This document shows, one piece after another, positions 1 to 12,300 of a stretch of 64,000 nt of DNA. The notes beneath the pieces were generated by a model that saw only the letters and a program-made list of their open reading frames with translations, was not told the DNA's origin and ran no database searches. The first letter of the stretch is position 1. Each line of letters starts with the position of its first letter. The stretch is from Cristatella mucedo. Its lineage: Eukaryota > Bryozoa > Phylactolaemata > Cristatellidae. The stretch lies in the NCBI GenBank assembly GCA_009760855.2, contig WPIO01000009.1, positions 3,937,001 to 4,001,000 on the forward strand. Reading direction: 5' to 3'. The position numbers and the translations under genes were made by a program.

Positions 1-290
1 CTCGAGGGAGCTAGTAGGTTCGTCGGCAGCTGCCATCAAGAATGAACCGAGAACAATCGCTGCACCGCTGGATCGCCTTGCTGCTTTCTGCTATTAGCGG
101 TAGAACGTCGTCTTGGGCCGCACGTCGGCATGCTTAAATCGTCCGCTATCCACGGCTGTCGGTAGAGATTACGAGCGGTTCCCTGGCCGCAATCGTTAGG
201 AGCCAGGTTCGTCGCCGCAGGGTAGGGCATGCGAGAGTCGCGAGGCACGTGGCATTTAAGACCGGGCGGCGGCTGCTCCAAACGCGATCG

Positions 291-326
291 CTCTCTCTCT
301 CTCTCTCTCTCTCTCCCTCCCTCCCT
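291..326. repeat. (CT)n microsatellite
   Basis: An uninterrupted CT run that passes into CCCT units. Confidence 0.95.
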
Positions 327-573
327 AGCGCGCGCGTCTGCAGCACGAGTCGGCGGCGGATGGGGCCCAAAAGCAGCAGGTAGGAGTGGCTCCTCTCGAT
401 GGACGAGCGTCGAGCGCAGAGAGCGGACGAACCCTTTGACCTCGCCGCTCGCTCGCGCATTCATTGCGGCGGCGGCAGATCAGTTCGCCGGAGGTCGTGT
501 CAGCTACTCCGCGAGGACGAAGAAGAACTGGACATGTAGCATTGGTTCAGGCCGCGGAGCAGGCAGCCAGTCT

Positions 574-659
574 GGAGGAGGAGGAGGAGGAGGAGGAGGA
601 GGAGGAGGAGGAGGAGGAGGAGGAGGAGGAGGAGGAGGAGGAGGAGGAGGAGGAGGAGG
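574..659. repeat. (GGA)n microsatellite
   Basis: About 28 GGA triplets. They produce poly-Glu and poly-Gly frames that are not evidence for a gene. Confidence 0.95.
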
Positions 660-2443
660 GCACGGCGGCGGCGGCCTCTGTACCTATGACTTTAGGTCGA
701 GCCAGAAATGCAGTCGCGGATGGTCGAAGAGCAAAGGTCTGCCTCTGCGAATTCGGCGATCGGCGCGCAAGCCCAGGGTGGAGCGGAGCGGTGCGCGACC
801 CGGTACGTCGCCGGCAAATCGTCGCTCGAGCACTTAGCGAGCACCTGCGGCCTAGGATCGCCGGCGAGGAGGTAATCTCGAGCGATGAGTATTCGCTAGT
901 AGCCGACGCCGCGAAGCGGTCAGATGTGGCTCGCTCCGGTTTCGAATAATCAGGTTGAGGTTAGCGCGGCACGCGCTTGTTATTATGTTAGCGACGCGCT
1001 CTGCTAGTGTTCGCTGTACAGCATTGGTACACCGCCAGGTCGCGCCGGGCGCAGCGGCGGCGCAGAGGCTTCTAGCACTGGCTGCACTTGCAGGGACCGT
1101 CTCACCGGTGCTCTGGTCGGGCGTCTATAAGGATTGGCCGAATTTGTGGTAAGGACTTCAGTTTCGGAGCGGCTCAATGTGCATGCGTGCACGCGTACGC
1201 GTGGTACATGTACATTTTCTTTTATATATACGTATAAGGTATATGTATGCGCATATACATATACGTGAAGTGCTAGAGCCCGCAAAGGTCAGCTGATTCA
1301 ATGGCCTCGTTTACTTTGCGGCAGCAGAGCCTTAGCGGCTATCGCTCCAGTTTAAATTAATAATAATGATAATACTAATAAAAATAACGAGACGTGTACG
1401 GCTCTCTCGGAGAGCTAAAGTTCTCTCTTGGCACTTTACGTACGCTGTGGAGCCTACAGGAACTGGACGGTGAAGTGCGAGCACCTCACCTCTAAGATGA
1501 GACCAGCGGGCAGGGAGGGTAGCTTCGGTTAGTGGCCGAGTTACGTGCGGTCCGCCGGACCGCTGCGGTTACCGCTCGGACGCTCGCAGTCTGGAAGTGG
1601 AGCGGCGGCTGGGGGGGGGGACTCAGCCAACAATCGGTTAGTAGTCTCGCTTGTAATAAATACATCGTGCGCACGCAGCTCTTACGCGGCTCTTACGCAG
1701 AGGTCGCTGACGCGTATCTGCCCATGCGGATCGGTCGGTTCCGTCGGACGGCCCCGCCGTAGTGCTGGTTGACCACGCCGGCACGCCGGCGTCGCCTCCT
1801 AGTTTAGCCAGCCGCCGCCAGAAAGCCTAAGCTCAAACGAAGTCTAAGCAAGCGCCGCCGTTGGGCAAAGAGCGCACCCGCGCACACATTTTGACCTCCA
1901 CCCCATACCCGCCGATGGGATTGCATACTTTCGCACCCTGGCGCGGCACCCGTGGCAGCACAATGTCACGCCGCGATGCGGATTAGCGGTAGTGAGAGGC
2001 GTTACTGAAGCCGCAGCTGCCGCGCCCAATGCGGGCCAGGGCTAAGCGCGGCCAGCCTCCGGGTCCTCCATTTCCCCAAATGCGCTGCAGGGGTGCCGGG
2101 TCCGCGACGTGCATCCGGTACGCTTCCCGACGACGGCTCCGGCCCGGTGCAGAGTTTTCCATGAGCGGCGTGAGTAGCGCCGTCGGCTGCTTCGCGCGTT
2201 CGCGCTCGCCGGTGGGTTTCGACGCCCCGCGAATTCCGACGCCGCCCGTGAATTCTAAGGCGCCCACAGAATTTCGCCGAAGCGAGCTCGACGGGCGTCT
2301 CGCGCTGCCACTTTCCATGTCGCCGCCAGGTCGTCGCCGGCTTCAGCGAACTGCTGGCAGCAGCCAGCCGCCGCCACGGCCGCCGCCGCCGCGCGGCGCT
2401 CGCCATCTGCGGCGTCTGCTGCTGCTGCTGCCTGCTCTTCTCG

Positions 2444-2950
2444 ATGCAACGTCGGTCGACACCGCTCGCTGCCGACTCAGCCGCCGCTGCTCTAGCAGCG
2501 CCGCCTGGCGGCTCGCGCGACCCGAGGTCGGTCGGGCTCGCGCGAGCGTTCCGCGCGGAGCTGCCGGGCGGCCGCGTCCGGCGGCTCCTGAAACCGCTGG
2601 GCGCGGCCGCGGCGACGGAGGCGAGGACGCACGCCAACGAGCCGGGCGCTCGGCTCGAGGCAGCCAGCGGCGGCGTCGCGGCGGCGGCGGGGACGGAGCG
2701 CTTCGCCCTGCTGGACGCGAAGAAAGAGCGGTTCGTGTACTCGGCTCACTACGACGACCGCACTTCGTTCATTCACATAGTGGGATTCAAGCACCGCTTC
2801 GAGGCCAACGCGACTCGTCCGCTGTGGTGCCGGTATAGCGACGGAAGAGGCCGCGCGACGCTGAGACGAATGGAAGTGCATTTCAACGTGTCCACGTTTC
2901 ATCCGCTGAAGGGACAGCTGTACGACACTTTCGTCTGGAGATGCGCCGTC

Positions 2951-2981
<31 letters not shown>

Positions 2982-3264
2982 GAGACTTGCCGAGCTCGGT
3001 CGATCTCGCTGACGGCGCCGCCTCCGTCGCTGCGGCGACACTGCGAGTCCTGTACGCTCCGCGAGCGCGCGAGCCCGCTCCGTTCGGCGTGTGCGTGCGC
3101 TCCATGATGAACCGATACAGCGACCTGAACCAACTCGTCGAGTTTGTCGAGGTTCATCGGCTGTTCGGGGTGTCGGCGTTCGTCATTTACGACTATAGCC
3201 ACAGCCCCGTCATCGACCCAGTCCTGGATTACTACGCGTCGCTCGGCGTAGTCACTATTCACCG
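2444..3264 (+). CDS. GT92 gene, exon 1 (N-terminal half)
   Basis: Encodes about 273 residues from the first in-frame ATG. The frame is open upstream to a stop at 2249-2251, and its translation just before the ATG is an arginine-rich stretch followed by a Cys/Leu-rich hydrophobic run (ICGVCCCCCLLF). That looks like the cytosolic flank and membrane anchor of a type II Golgi protein, so the true start may be in an unseen upstream exon. A 12-Ala tract encoded by GCG repeats (about 2950-2980) is inserted between conserved blocks. The catalytic-fold start motif CVRSMMNRYSDLNQLVEFVE lies near the end. Confidence 0.8.
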
Positions 3265-3338
3265 GTAAGGGCGAGCGCTCGCCTGCTGGCAGCGCTTCCA
3301 CCTTGTTGGCACGCACGCGGCGATCCACTCGAGTCAGA

Positions 3339-3394
<56 letters not shown>

Positions 3395-6300
3395 GAGGTC
3401 GAAGTAAACGCTGTCGGGTCTATTAAATTGAGGCCGTAATGTTGGGTCCATGCCGGCTGGTACTCTCGCGACTGGGCCTGGGGGCGTGGGTAATGTCCAG
3501 CGAAGTCTACATTGGCAAAGGTTACGGTTTTTATCTCTTGGTTACTAAAAATTCCAAGGATTTAAAAACTGAAGAGCATAGACTAAACCCACTGATATAG
3601 ACGTGGATGCGTCGGTAGAAGAAACAAATAATTCGAATGAGTGCTAATTAATGAGCGTATACGCCGCCGCGCGCAGGGGTTGTGCTCAATGCGCTCCAAA
3701 GCGAAAATTGCTAGATGACCACTTCAGCCCCACAGATAAGTGTGAAATAAACCTCTCTTTAGGTGCTTGATGCATTCTGGAAAGTAGCATTACATTGCGA
3801 TAATTCCGGTGTGCTTAGACGAGGATACTAAGCCAAGTTGGTTGATGCATTTGCGACATTCCGTACAGACTATTGTGGCTCTCCCCCTGCAAATCTTCAT
3901 GCCTTCGAGTAAGTTGGGAGCAATAGGTTGATTAGAGATGGTGTGAAACTCTAAAGCTATGCTAGCCTATCGAGAACGTTTCAGATGGCACATTACACCA
4001 CTTCTCTCCTACCTGCACTGGCTCCGACTCAAGCAGAGTATCAAGTTCAAGGTCACGACACTCAAATTTTAGGTCCCTTCATTATGTTGCGGTGGCCCAC
4101 CGATCTGAAATAGTTCCTAATCAAGCTTCGCATCGTACCACCGGCTCTTCTGAGCAAGTCATTTACGTGCGCCTCTAGCCAACCTAATAATCATTGTAAT
4201 AATAATACATTTGTTGTAGCGCCCCCAGAGAACTGAATCTCTTTCTAGGCACTTTACATTTGCTGCAGAGCAGGCTTGATTGAATGGTTAGTGGTAGCAT
4301 GCTCAATGACAACAAGCATAACATGGTTAGGGGTGCCGTGCACAGGGTCGGCATGCAAGTATAGTTAGTGGCAGCATGCACAGTGTCATCATGCATAAGC
4401 ACATTGAGGACGAATCAACGTGACCCACTAAATTCTATGATGAATAGATGCGTTTTTGGTTTCATTTTAAATTAGGTCAAGTCAGGGGATGTCGTGACGC
4501 AAGTCGGAAGTGGTTTCAGGCTTTAGGAGGATACGAACTAAACGCATGGTCGCGAAAGGAATTGAAGTTCGTTCGAGGTATAGCTAAACGATTAGATTCC
4601 GAAAAGCGGGTGGTACGAGGCTTAGCCTGGTGGGAAAACCTGGAATCCTTCGAAGACCGTGCCTTCAGCTCCTCTACTCTTAATGCCTGAAACTAATTAC
4701 CGACAGACAGGGTGCCATCTCCTGACTTGATGTCATTTAAGAGTAGCTACACATCTACCTGTTCCTCATAGCATTTACTTCGTCTTTGTGAGTCGCCCTT
4801 TAGACAGCTTATATGTGCTGGAATAGCGTATCTTCTGATCAGTTTAAATGTTTTTTCCAAGACATCAAATTCCTAAAAAGAGGCTAATTTCTCTTAAAGA
4901 GTTACGCAATTGTTTTATTATTTCCCTTTATATTGTGTGCGGGCGTCGCCCATATTTTGCCCATTATCATTTCCATTAGCTTCGTCCTTGATAAAAGTAG
5001 AATCCATCTGGTTCGCAGATATTCTAGAAAGTGCAAGTTTTCTGGATCAGTGTCATCTATCTAAATGAGCAATGACCTGGTTTAGAATCTCTGCTTCCCA
5101 GGGATTGTCAGAGATTCCAGTGACCTGCGATCTCACTGACCTGGGCATGGGCGTGAGCAGTAACGCTCGATGCATTTGCTGCAGAGGAGGCATGATCGAA
5201 TGGTTAGTGGTAGCATGCTCAGTGACAATAAGCTTAACATGGCTAGAGATAGCATGCACAGGGTCAGCATGCAAATATGTTTATTGGCAGCAGGCACAGA
5301 ATGAGCACGCATAAGCACACAAAAGATGAATCGCATACACCCATTATAGGCTGTGATAAATAGATGCGTTTTTAGCATTTTTTAATGTCAAGTCAGGCGA
5401 TGTCGTGACGCCAGTCGGAAGTGACTTCCATGCTTTGGGAGCAACTAAAGGCACTAACGGCCTTCAAAGGTTTTGAGGAGGTTAAGGACGTAAGCGATTT
5501 GAGTCAGAACATCGGGTTGTACGATTCTTGGCCTGGCGGGGGAGTAGTTCTGATAGGTAGGCTATAGCAAGAGAAGGAAGAGACCTAAAAGTGAGTGACA
5601 TACCTTTGAAGTCAATGTGATGCTTGACTGGTAGCCAGTGCAGGTCGGTGAGAAGTGGTGTGATGTGGCGCCTGCAATGCTCACGACAGACAAGCCTAGC
5701 TGCCGAGTTTTGCACCAACTGTAAATGCCTGATTGCACAGGCCGGTAGACCAGTAAGCAGTGCGTTACAGTAGTTGAGACGGGATGCCACAAATGCATGG
5801 AATAATTTAGATGTTCCCTGTCTTAGCAAGCCCGAGTTTTAGCAACGTTATGCAGCTGAAAGTAGGCAGACCTGACAGTAGAGCTGATGTAGCCGTCTAA
5901 TGAAAGGTCACTTTGGAAAAACACACCTAAGTTTCGTGCAGATTCAACAGGAGATTTGCTGGCAGAGCCGATTTCAAGAGTTATGTTTTCCAATTTCTGA
6001 ATCACACTTGGTTTGCCCATAACTAGTAAGTTGGTTTTATCATCATTCAATTGAAGAAAGTTTGCTGCCATCCAGGTGCGGGTGTGTAGGTTTTAGTTAA
6101 TCCGACCTGAGGCTGAAAGTGGTGTGAAGAGGCATTGGTGGTAACTTGCTCCTTTAACTGAGAAGAAGTCTCAATGCCGGGGACGAGATCTCGTGGGCCA
6201 GAGATCTCGTGCCGAACCTGCGGAAGAGGTCCCGGCGGGAACTTGCTATCACTATTCTAGCGAAGCCGAAAAATGCGCTAGTCAACTCATCTCTGGGCCT

Positions 6301-9300
6301 CGTACTAAGATCGGTGGACCGGGTCCGACCAGAAGTAAGCTACTCATTCTCGCTACTATCAAGCTGTACAGTTGTTTAGATAACTGTCAGGTGTTTTCCG
6401 GTACTTGCATGCATAATTAGCGATGCTTGTTTACGACCGTTGCTGTTTCAAAATGCTCTGCTTTAAGCGGGACCTTTACTTATGCTGTGTTTCTGGGGAA
6501 AATTCACTGGCACTGCTCTGCAGTGGTTCAGGTCCTATCTCAGTGGGAGACTCCAGAGTATTGACGTGAATGGACAAAGATCATCTGAAGTACCACTGAA
6601 ATTATGGAGTACCTCAGGTCTCCGTGCTAGGTCCGGTTCTTTTCACGGTTTATACTCTCCCTCTTGCTGATGTGATTGCCAAGCTTAATCTAGGCTTTCA
6701 CTTCTATGCGGATGACACTCAGTTGTACCTTTGCTTTGATCCCTCCCAGCCTTCGAGCACCTCAAATTCTCTAAACTCACTAGCTGCATGTATTGATAAC
6801 ATCCCCACATGGATGGCTGCATATTTTCTGAAACTAAACGATGATAAAACTAACTTACTAGTGATGGGCAAACCCAGTGTGATTCAAAAATTGGAATGGC
6901 TGCCACTCAAAATCGGCTCTGCCAGCATATCTCCTGTTGAATCAGTGCAAAATCTAGTTGTCATGTTCCAAAGTGGCCTCTCGTTAGACGACCATATATC
7001 AGCTCCACAGTCAAATCTGCCTATTTTCAGCTTCATAACATTGCTAAAATTCGGGCTTGTTTAGATAAGGATACCACGTCAAAGTTGTTCCATGCATTCG
7101 TGACATCCCGTCTCGACTTCTGCAACTCACTGCTTATTGGCCTACCAGCATGTGCGATCAGGCGATTGCAGCTGGTGCTAAACTCTGCAGCTAGGCTTGT
7201 CTGTCGTGAGCGTCGCAGTTGCCACATTACTCCACTTCTCGCCGACCTGCACTGGCTACCAGTCAAGCAACGGATTGACTTCAAGGTTTTGTCGCTAACT
7301 TTTAGGTCCCTTCATTCTATGGCTCCAGCCTATCTCTCCGACATACTCCCCCATCAGGCCAAGCATCGTACCACCCGATTTTCGGAATCCAACAGTCTAG
7401 AAATACCTCGTACAAACCTTAAATCCTTTGGAGACCGTGCATTTAGCTCGTATGCTCCCAAAGCCTGGAACTCCTTCCCGACCTGCGTCAGAACATCCCC
7501 TGACCTGACCACATTTAAAAGGAACCTAAAAACACACCTATTTAGGACAGCATTTAGTGGGTCCCTGTGATTCGTCCTTCACGTGCTTATGCGTGCTGAC
7601 ACTGTGCATGCTGCCACTAACCACATTTGCATGCTGATCCTGTGCATGTCACCCCTAACCAAGTTATTCATTTTGTTTGTTTTTCAAGCATAATTTTACT
7701 TACCATTCAATTGCATTTCCCTTTGCAGCAAATGCAAAGCGCCTAGAAAGAGATTGAGTTCTCTGTGGGCGCTTTATCAAGTACATTATTATTATTATTA
7801 TTATTCCTGTAAATGGTTGTGAATGTACTTTTAGTTGTCGATGGCTTTTAACACGGTCCCGTTGTTGACGAACGTTTATGGGTTATTTGCCTTCAGTCTC
7901 TGGCTGGTTTTCATGTGGGCTGAGGATAAGAAGTAGGCGATTAAGGTGGGTAGCAGGTGGAGAGTGGCTGTCGTCCTTCAGATCCTGCTGGAGTTCCTCT
8001 CACTGCTAGTTTATTAGGTGGTGTATTAAACCCCTAAAAAGAGCACCGAACAATTTTTTGAATAACCTAATACGTTGATCGAAAACACTAACACATTATA
8101 TTTTCTTCTACATGCTGAAAAAATATGCCGAGAACTCGGCGAATCTATTGGCAGCATTTTGTTTCACTGATTTGGTTGCTGCCACGATTTCAGCCACAGT
8201 GGAAATATTTAATGGATAAGCTGCGCTGCCACATACCCGTTAGCCAATATACGGAACATTGCTTAAGCCGAATCTGCATAGATGGTAATTGCCGAGACGC
8301 ATGCGCACTAGAGCACTGTAGTAGTAACTTACTGCTACCTAAGGTTGCCAAGCAGCCTTTCTGGACTGTGTTTGTCAAATCTTTCTGTGGTCAGACAAAA
8401 AGCCAAATTTTGCATCCAGCGAGGAAAACCACGGCTTGGACCAAAGTCCGCAAAGTCGGCTTGATTTTTTGGAAGCACGGATTTTCCGTAGACGCCGATT
8501 CCACATGGCCCTACTCATCGCTAATCTGAACTCGTTTCGTGTCTGACGTTACTGCGGATACTTTATTCTGGGCACCCTAATTCGTATCCAAGAGCAAAAT
8601 CACATGCAGGCTGCAGATTATACTCGTGTAATCGCAATTATCGAAGTTTACCGAGATGAAATGGCAAAAAGCAGATACCGACTGCTGATACTATTACTAC
8701 TACTGCCAATTATAGTGAGTCTCTAGTAGCGTCCCAGGAGGAACCAGGAGAGTTTCTTTCGAGGCACTTGACAACTCCTGCTAGAAAGTGACTACGTATG
8801 ACGAAAGTAATGAATAGAGCACGCCAGGCTGCAAGATCAGTGATGAGCTCACTGTTTGAGGCGGATTTAGAGAAGCGGAAAGATGTGAAGAATGAATTAG
8901 TCTGCAGATGCCGCCACTGAGGTACAGGGTTATCATGGCACAATCAGTGTACCGGAATAAGCTGATTGGCTGCCTTCGCTGGGCATGGAAAAGGCAGGCC
9001 AATGGGCGACGGGGTCCTCATTGGACCGGTCCAAATTGGCAAATCGTCGGGCTGAACGCTTCGTTGTTGACAGTCGTCAGCAATGCACTGCTGGCAGTCG
9101 CAAGTGGATGGCTAACAACTTTCTAAAATTTAATGGCGATAAAATGCAACTTTCTAAAATTTAACGACGATTAAACCGACTTACCCGTTCTAGGCAAACC
9201 TAGTGTTACTCAGAAATTAAAAAACCTATCGCCCAAAATTTGTTCCGAAAGCGTATTTTCTTGAGCATCTACTCGAAATATCGTTGCACTGTACCAAAGC

Positions 9301-12300
9301 GACTTTCACTAGACGACCACGACAGCTCCGCAGTTACGTTTGCCTACTTTCAGCTATGCAACACCGCAAAGATTCAGGCCTGCTTAGAAAGATATTACAC
9401 ATCCAAGCTTATCGATTCTATGAGATCCTGTCTCAGCTTCTGTAACTCACTGCTCGCAGGTCTTCTGGCCTGTGCAATCAGGCGCCTACAGTTGGTGAAG
9501 AACTCAGCAGTCAGGCTTGTCCGTCGTGAGCACCGCAGTTGCCACATAACACCACTTCTTGCCCACGTGCGCTAGCTCCTCATCAAGCAGCGTATTGACT
9601 TCGAGGTTTTTCATCACTCACTATTTGGTCTTTTTTATTCTCTTGCTCCAACTCCAAGCCTGTCAGAACTGCTCCCCCCCGCGATCAGGCAAGGCATCGT
9701 ATAACCCACGCGTCTAACTCAAGTCCTACAGTGATAGATGTGCCTCAAACCGACGTCAGATCCTTTAGAGATCGCTCCTAAAGCCTGGAACTCACTCCCA
9801 ACTGATTTCACGACCTCCCCTGAATTTACATTTAAAAAGAAGCTAAAACTGCACCTACTCATCACAGTATACATACATGACATATTTTCTGAATCCATGT
9901 GAATTGTCACTTGTCTGCTAATTCGTGCTGGCGCTGTGTATGTTAAACACAAGACGCATTGACATGCGTCCTTGACAGCATATGCAAAGTGCCTAGGAAG
10001 AGATTTAGCTACTGGGGTCATCATGCAAATGGCTTACCATTATAGTTTTTGTTATTATCATTGATGTCGATGTCTGGCCACTTCCTTGGCCATATCCTGG
10101 TTTCGCCCCTGCTTGCATAGTATGGGCATTAGACTCTTAGTTATAACGGTAAATGCTCTAATGTTATGTCTACATTAGAACGATTCAAGATTAATCCTTG
10201 CACGATAGTTTTCCCATCTGCTCTTACGCTTGCACGAGTCTCGATTGTTTAAGGTGGCCTCTGCCAGTTGATCCTGATTCGGTTCACAGCTACGGGCAGA
10301 AGGCAATGATTCATCACTGCCTTATGACTTATATGAACGTCTTTAAGTACATCGCATTCATAGACTTCGATGAGATACTGATGCCGATTTTACCAGCGCG
10401 CACCTGGGGCGACATCCTCACTGCCGCTAAGACATCTGCTGGCAACAATATGACCACCCACGGTAAGCTGCTAAATTGGCTTCTTACAGGTATCGTGGCG
10501 CCCATAGTGGTACGATGATGCTTTCGCCATTAGGCAAGCTTGCCGCCGGAACGTATCATATACGGCTAACTTCGATAGAAAGACGGACAGGTTGGATAGC
10601 TTTGGGTAGGATAGCGGCCCCTGTAGTAGGGAATGATGTCATGACTCGGCGATCGTTCGAGCCTTAAAAGTGATGATAAATAAAGTTGCAGCAAATGTAT
10701 GGAATCTAAGCGGGATCTTACCTGTCAACGAGTATCGATGCAAGCTCATAAAGTGGCACGTGTCTCGTCACGCGACGATTCAGAGCGCCAACTAGCAACC
10801 TGAACATTTCGCAGTTCGCTCTTACGTACTGGATTTTTCGGTTGGCTCTCAAAGCCGCTGGTGCAAAGCATCTGACGTCGCTATAAATTAGGATCGGAGG
10901 CAGATGGGCGTTACAGCTCCAAAAGCGATTATTTAAGTTTGTGCGGATCTGCTTTTCCACAATGGGCCACCGCTCCCAGCGATGGCGGTCCTCTCCTGGA
11001 GTCAGTCCAGTGACAACTTACCATTTTCGAACTTTGATTGCTCACACTGTCAACCTACCGATTAACGCTGTGTTTTTTGTAGGCCAACCCCAATAGGTAT
11101 TTAGGACAGCATTTAGTGGGTCCCTATGATTCGTCCTTCACGTGCTTATGCGTGCTGACACTGTGCATGCTGCCACTAACCACATTTGCATGCTGACCCT
11201 GTGCATGTCATCCCTAACCATGTTATTCATTTTGTTTGTTTTTCAAGCATGATTTTACTTATCATTTAATTGCATTTCCCTTTGCAGCAAATGTAAAGCG
11301 CCTAGAAAGAGATTAAGTTCTCTGAGGGCGCTTTATCAAGTACATTATTATTATTATTATATTATTATTAGGTAAGACGTTCTGAATAGCTTCCCTGAAG
11401 CAAGCCTAACGGGCTGGCGGTTCTGCTGAGCTTAGTAGGCAGGCAAAGAGCAGAGGCCGACAAATCCAGATGTCCGATAACTTCACAGCGACAGTCAGCG
11501 CTGCCAGTCTGATTTGCTCTCTGGGAAAGATGGCAAACAGAGGTGCGGCTGGTTGTACCTCCGAGGTACGATTCATCAGTTTGCCGTTCTCCTCGGTGAG
11601 CCTTTCTCTTCGACTATATCTCCAATAAACTCTGAAAGAATTGTGTTTTCTTCACTTATTCTCGATTTTCTATCCTGCTCTACACTCTTCGCGAAGTCTA
11701 GGTGTCCTGTTCCTAAGTGACCTTTTATTGGACGACCACATCAACTCCACAGTCTAGTCTGCCTACTTTCAGCTACATGAGATTGCTAAAATTCGGTTTT
11801 TTTTAGACAGGGATACCACTCCTAAATTGGTCCATGCATTTGTGACATCCCGTTTCAACTTCTGTATTTACTGCTTGCTGGTCTATCGGCCTGTGCGATC
11901 AGGCGATTGCAGCTGGTGCTAAACTCTGCAGCTAGGCTTGTCTGTCGTGAGCGTCGCAGTTGCCATGTCACACCACTTCTCACCGACCTGCACTGGCTCC
12001 CAGTCAAGCAACGCATCAACTTGAAGGTTTTGTCAGTCACTTTTAGGTCCCTTCATTCTTTGGCACCAGTCTACCTATCAGATCTACTTCCCCATGAGGC
12101 TAAGCATCTTATCACTCGTTTTTCGGAATCTTATTGTTTACCTATACCTCACACGACCTAAAATCCTTTGGAGACCGTGCCTTTAGTTCGTATGCTCCCA
12201 AAGCCTGGTACTCTCTTCAGACTGGCGTCACGACATCCCCCGACTTGACCACATTTAAAAGCAAACTAAAACAAGCATCTATTTATCACAGTATTTAGTG

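Larger units (their letters stand above)
1..2251. other. CpG-rich upstream DNA, no gene recognised
   Basis: GC- and CpG-rich DNA upstream of the GT92 gene. The long open frames here are products of GC-rich or repetitive sequence (CT and GGA microsatellites) and show no recognisable domain. It may hold the promoter and 5' leader exon of the GT92 gene, but no specific site can be defined. Confidence 0.5.

Noticed and set aside
36-464. Minus-strand 142-codon frame with an Arg-Glu repeat
   Set aside because: Caused by the CT microsatellite and high GC content.
464-949. Long plus-strand frame with a poly-glutamate tract
   Set aside because: The length comes from a GGA microsatellite; no domain, splice or codon evidence outside it.
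2492-3451. Minus-strand 319-codon frame
   Set aside because: Antisense shadow of GT92 exon 1, extended through the TA microsatellite (Tyr-Ile repeats).
10476-10667. Candidate next GT92 exon after acceptor CTTCTTACAG
   Set aside because: In the needed phase it stops after nine codons, and the other frame has no GT92 similarity.
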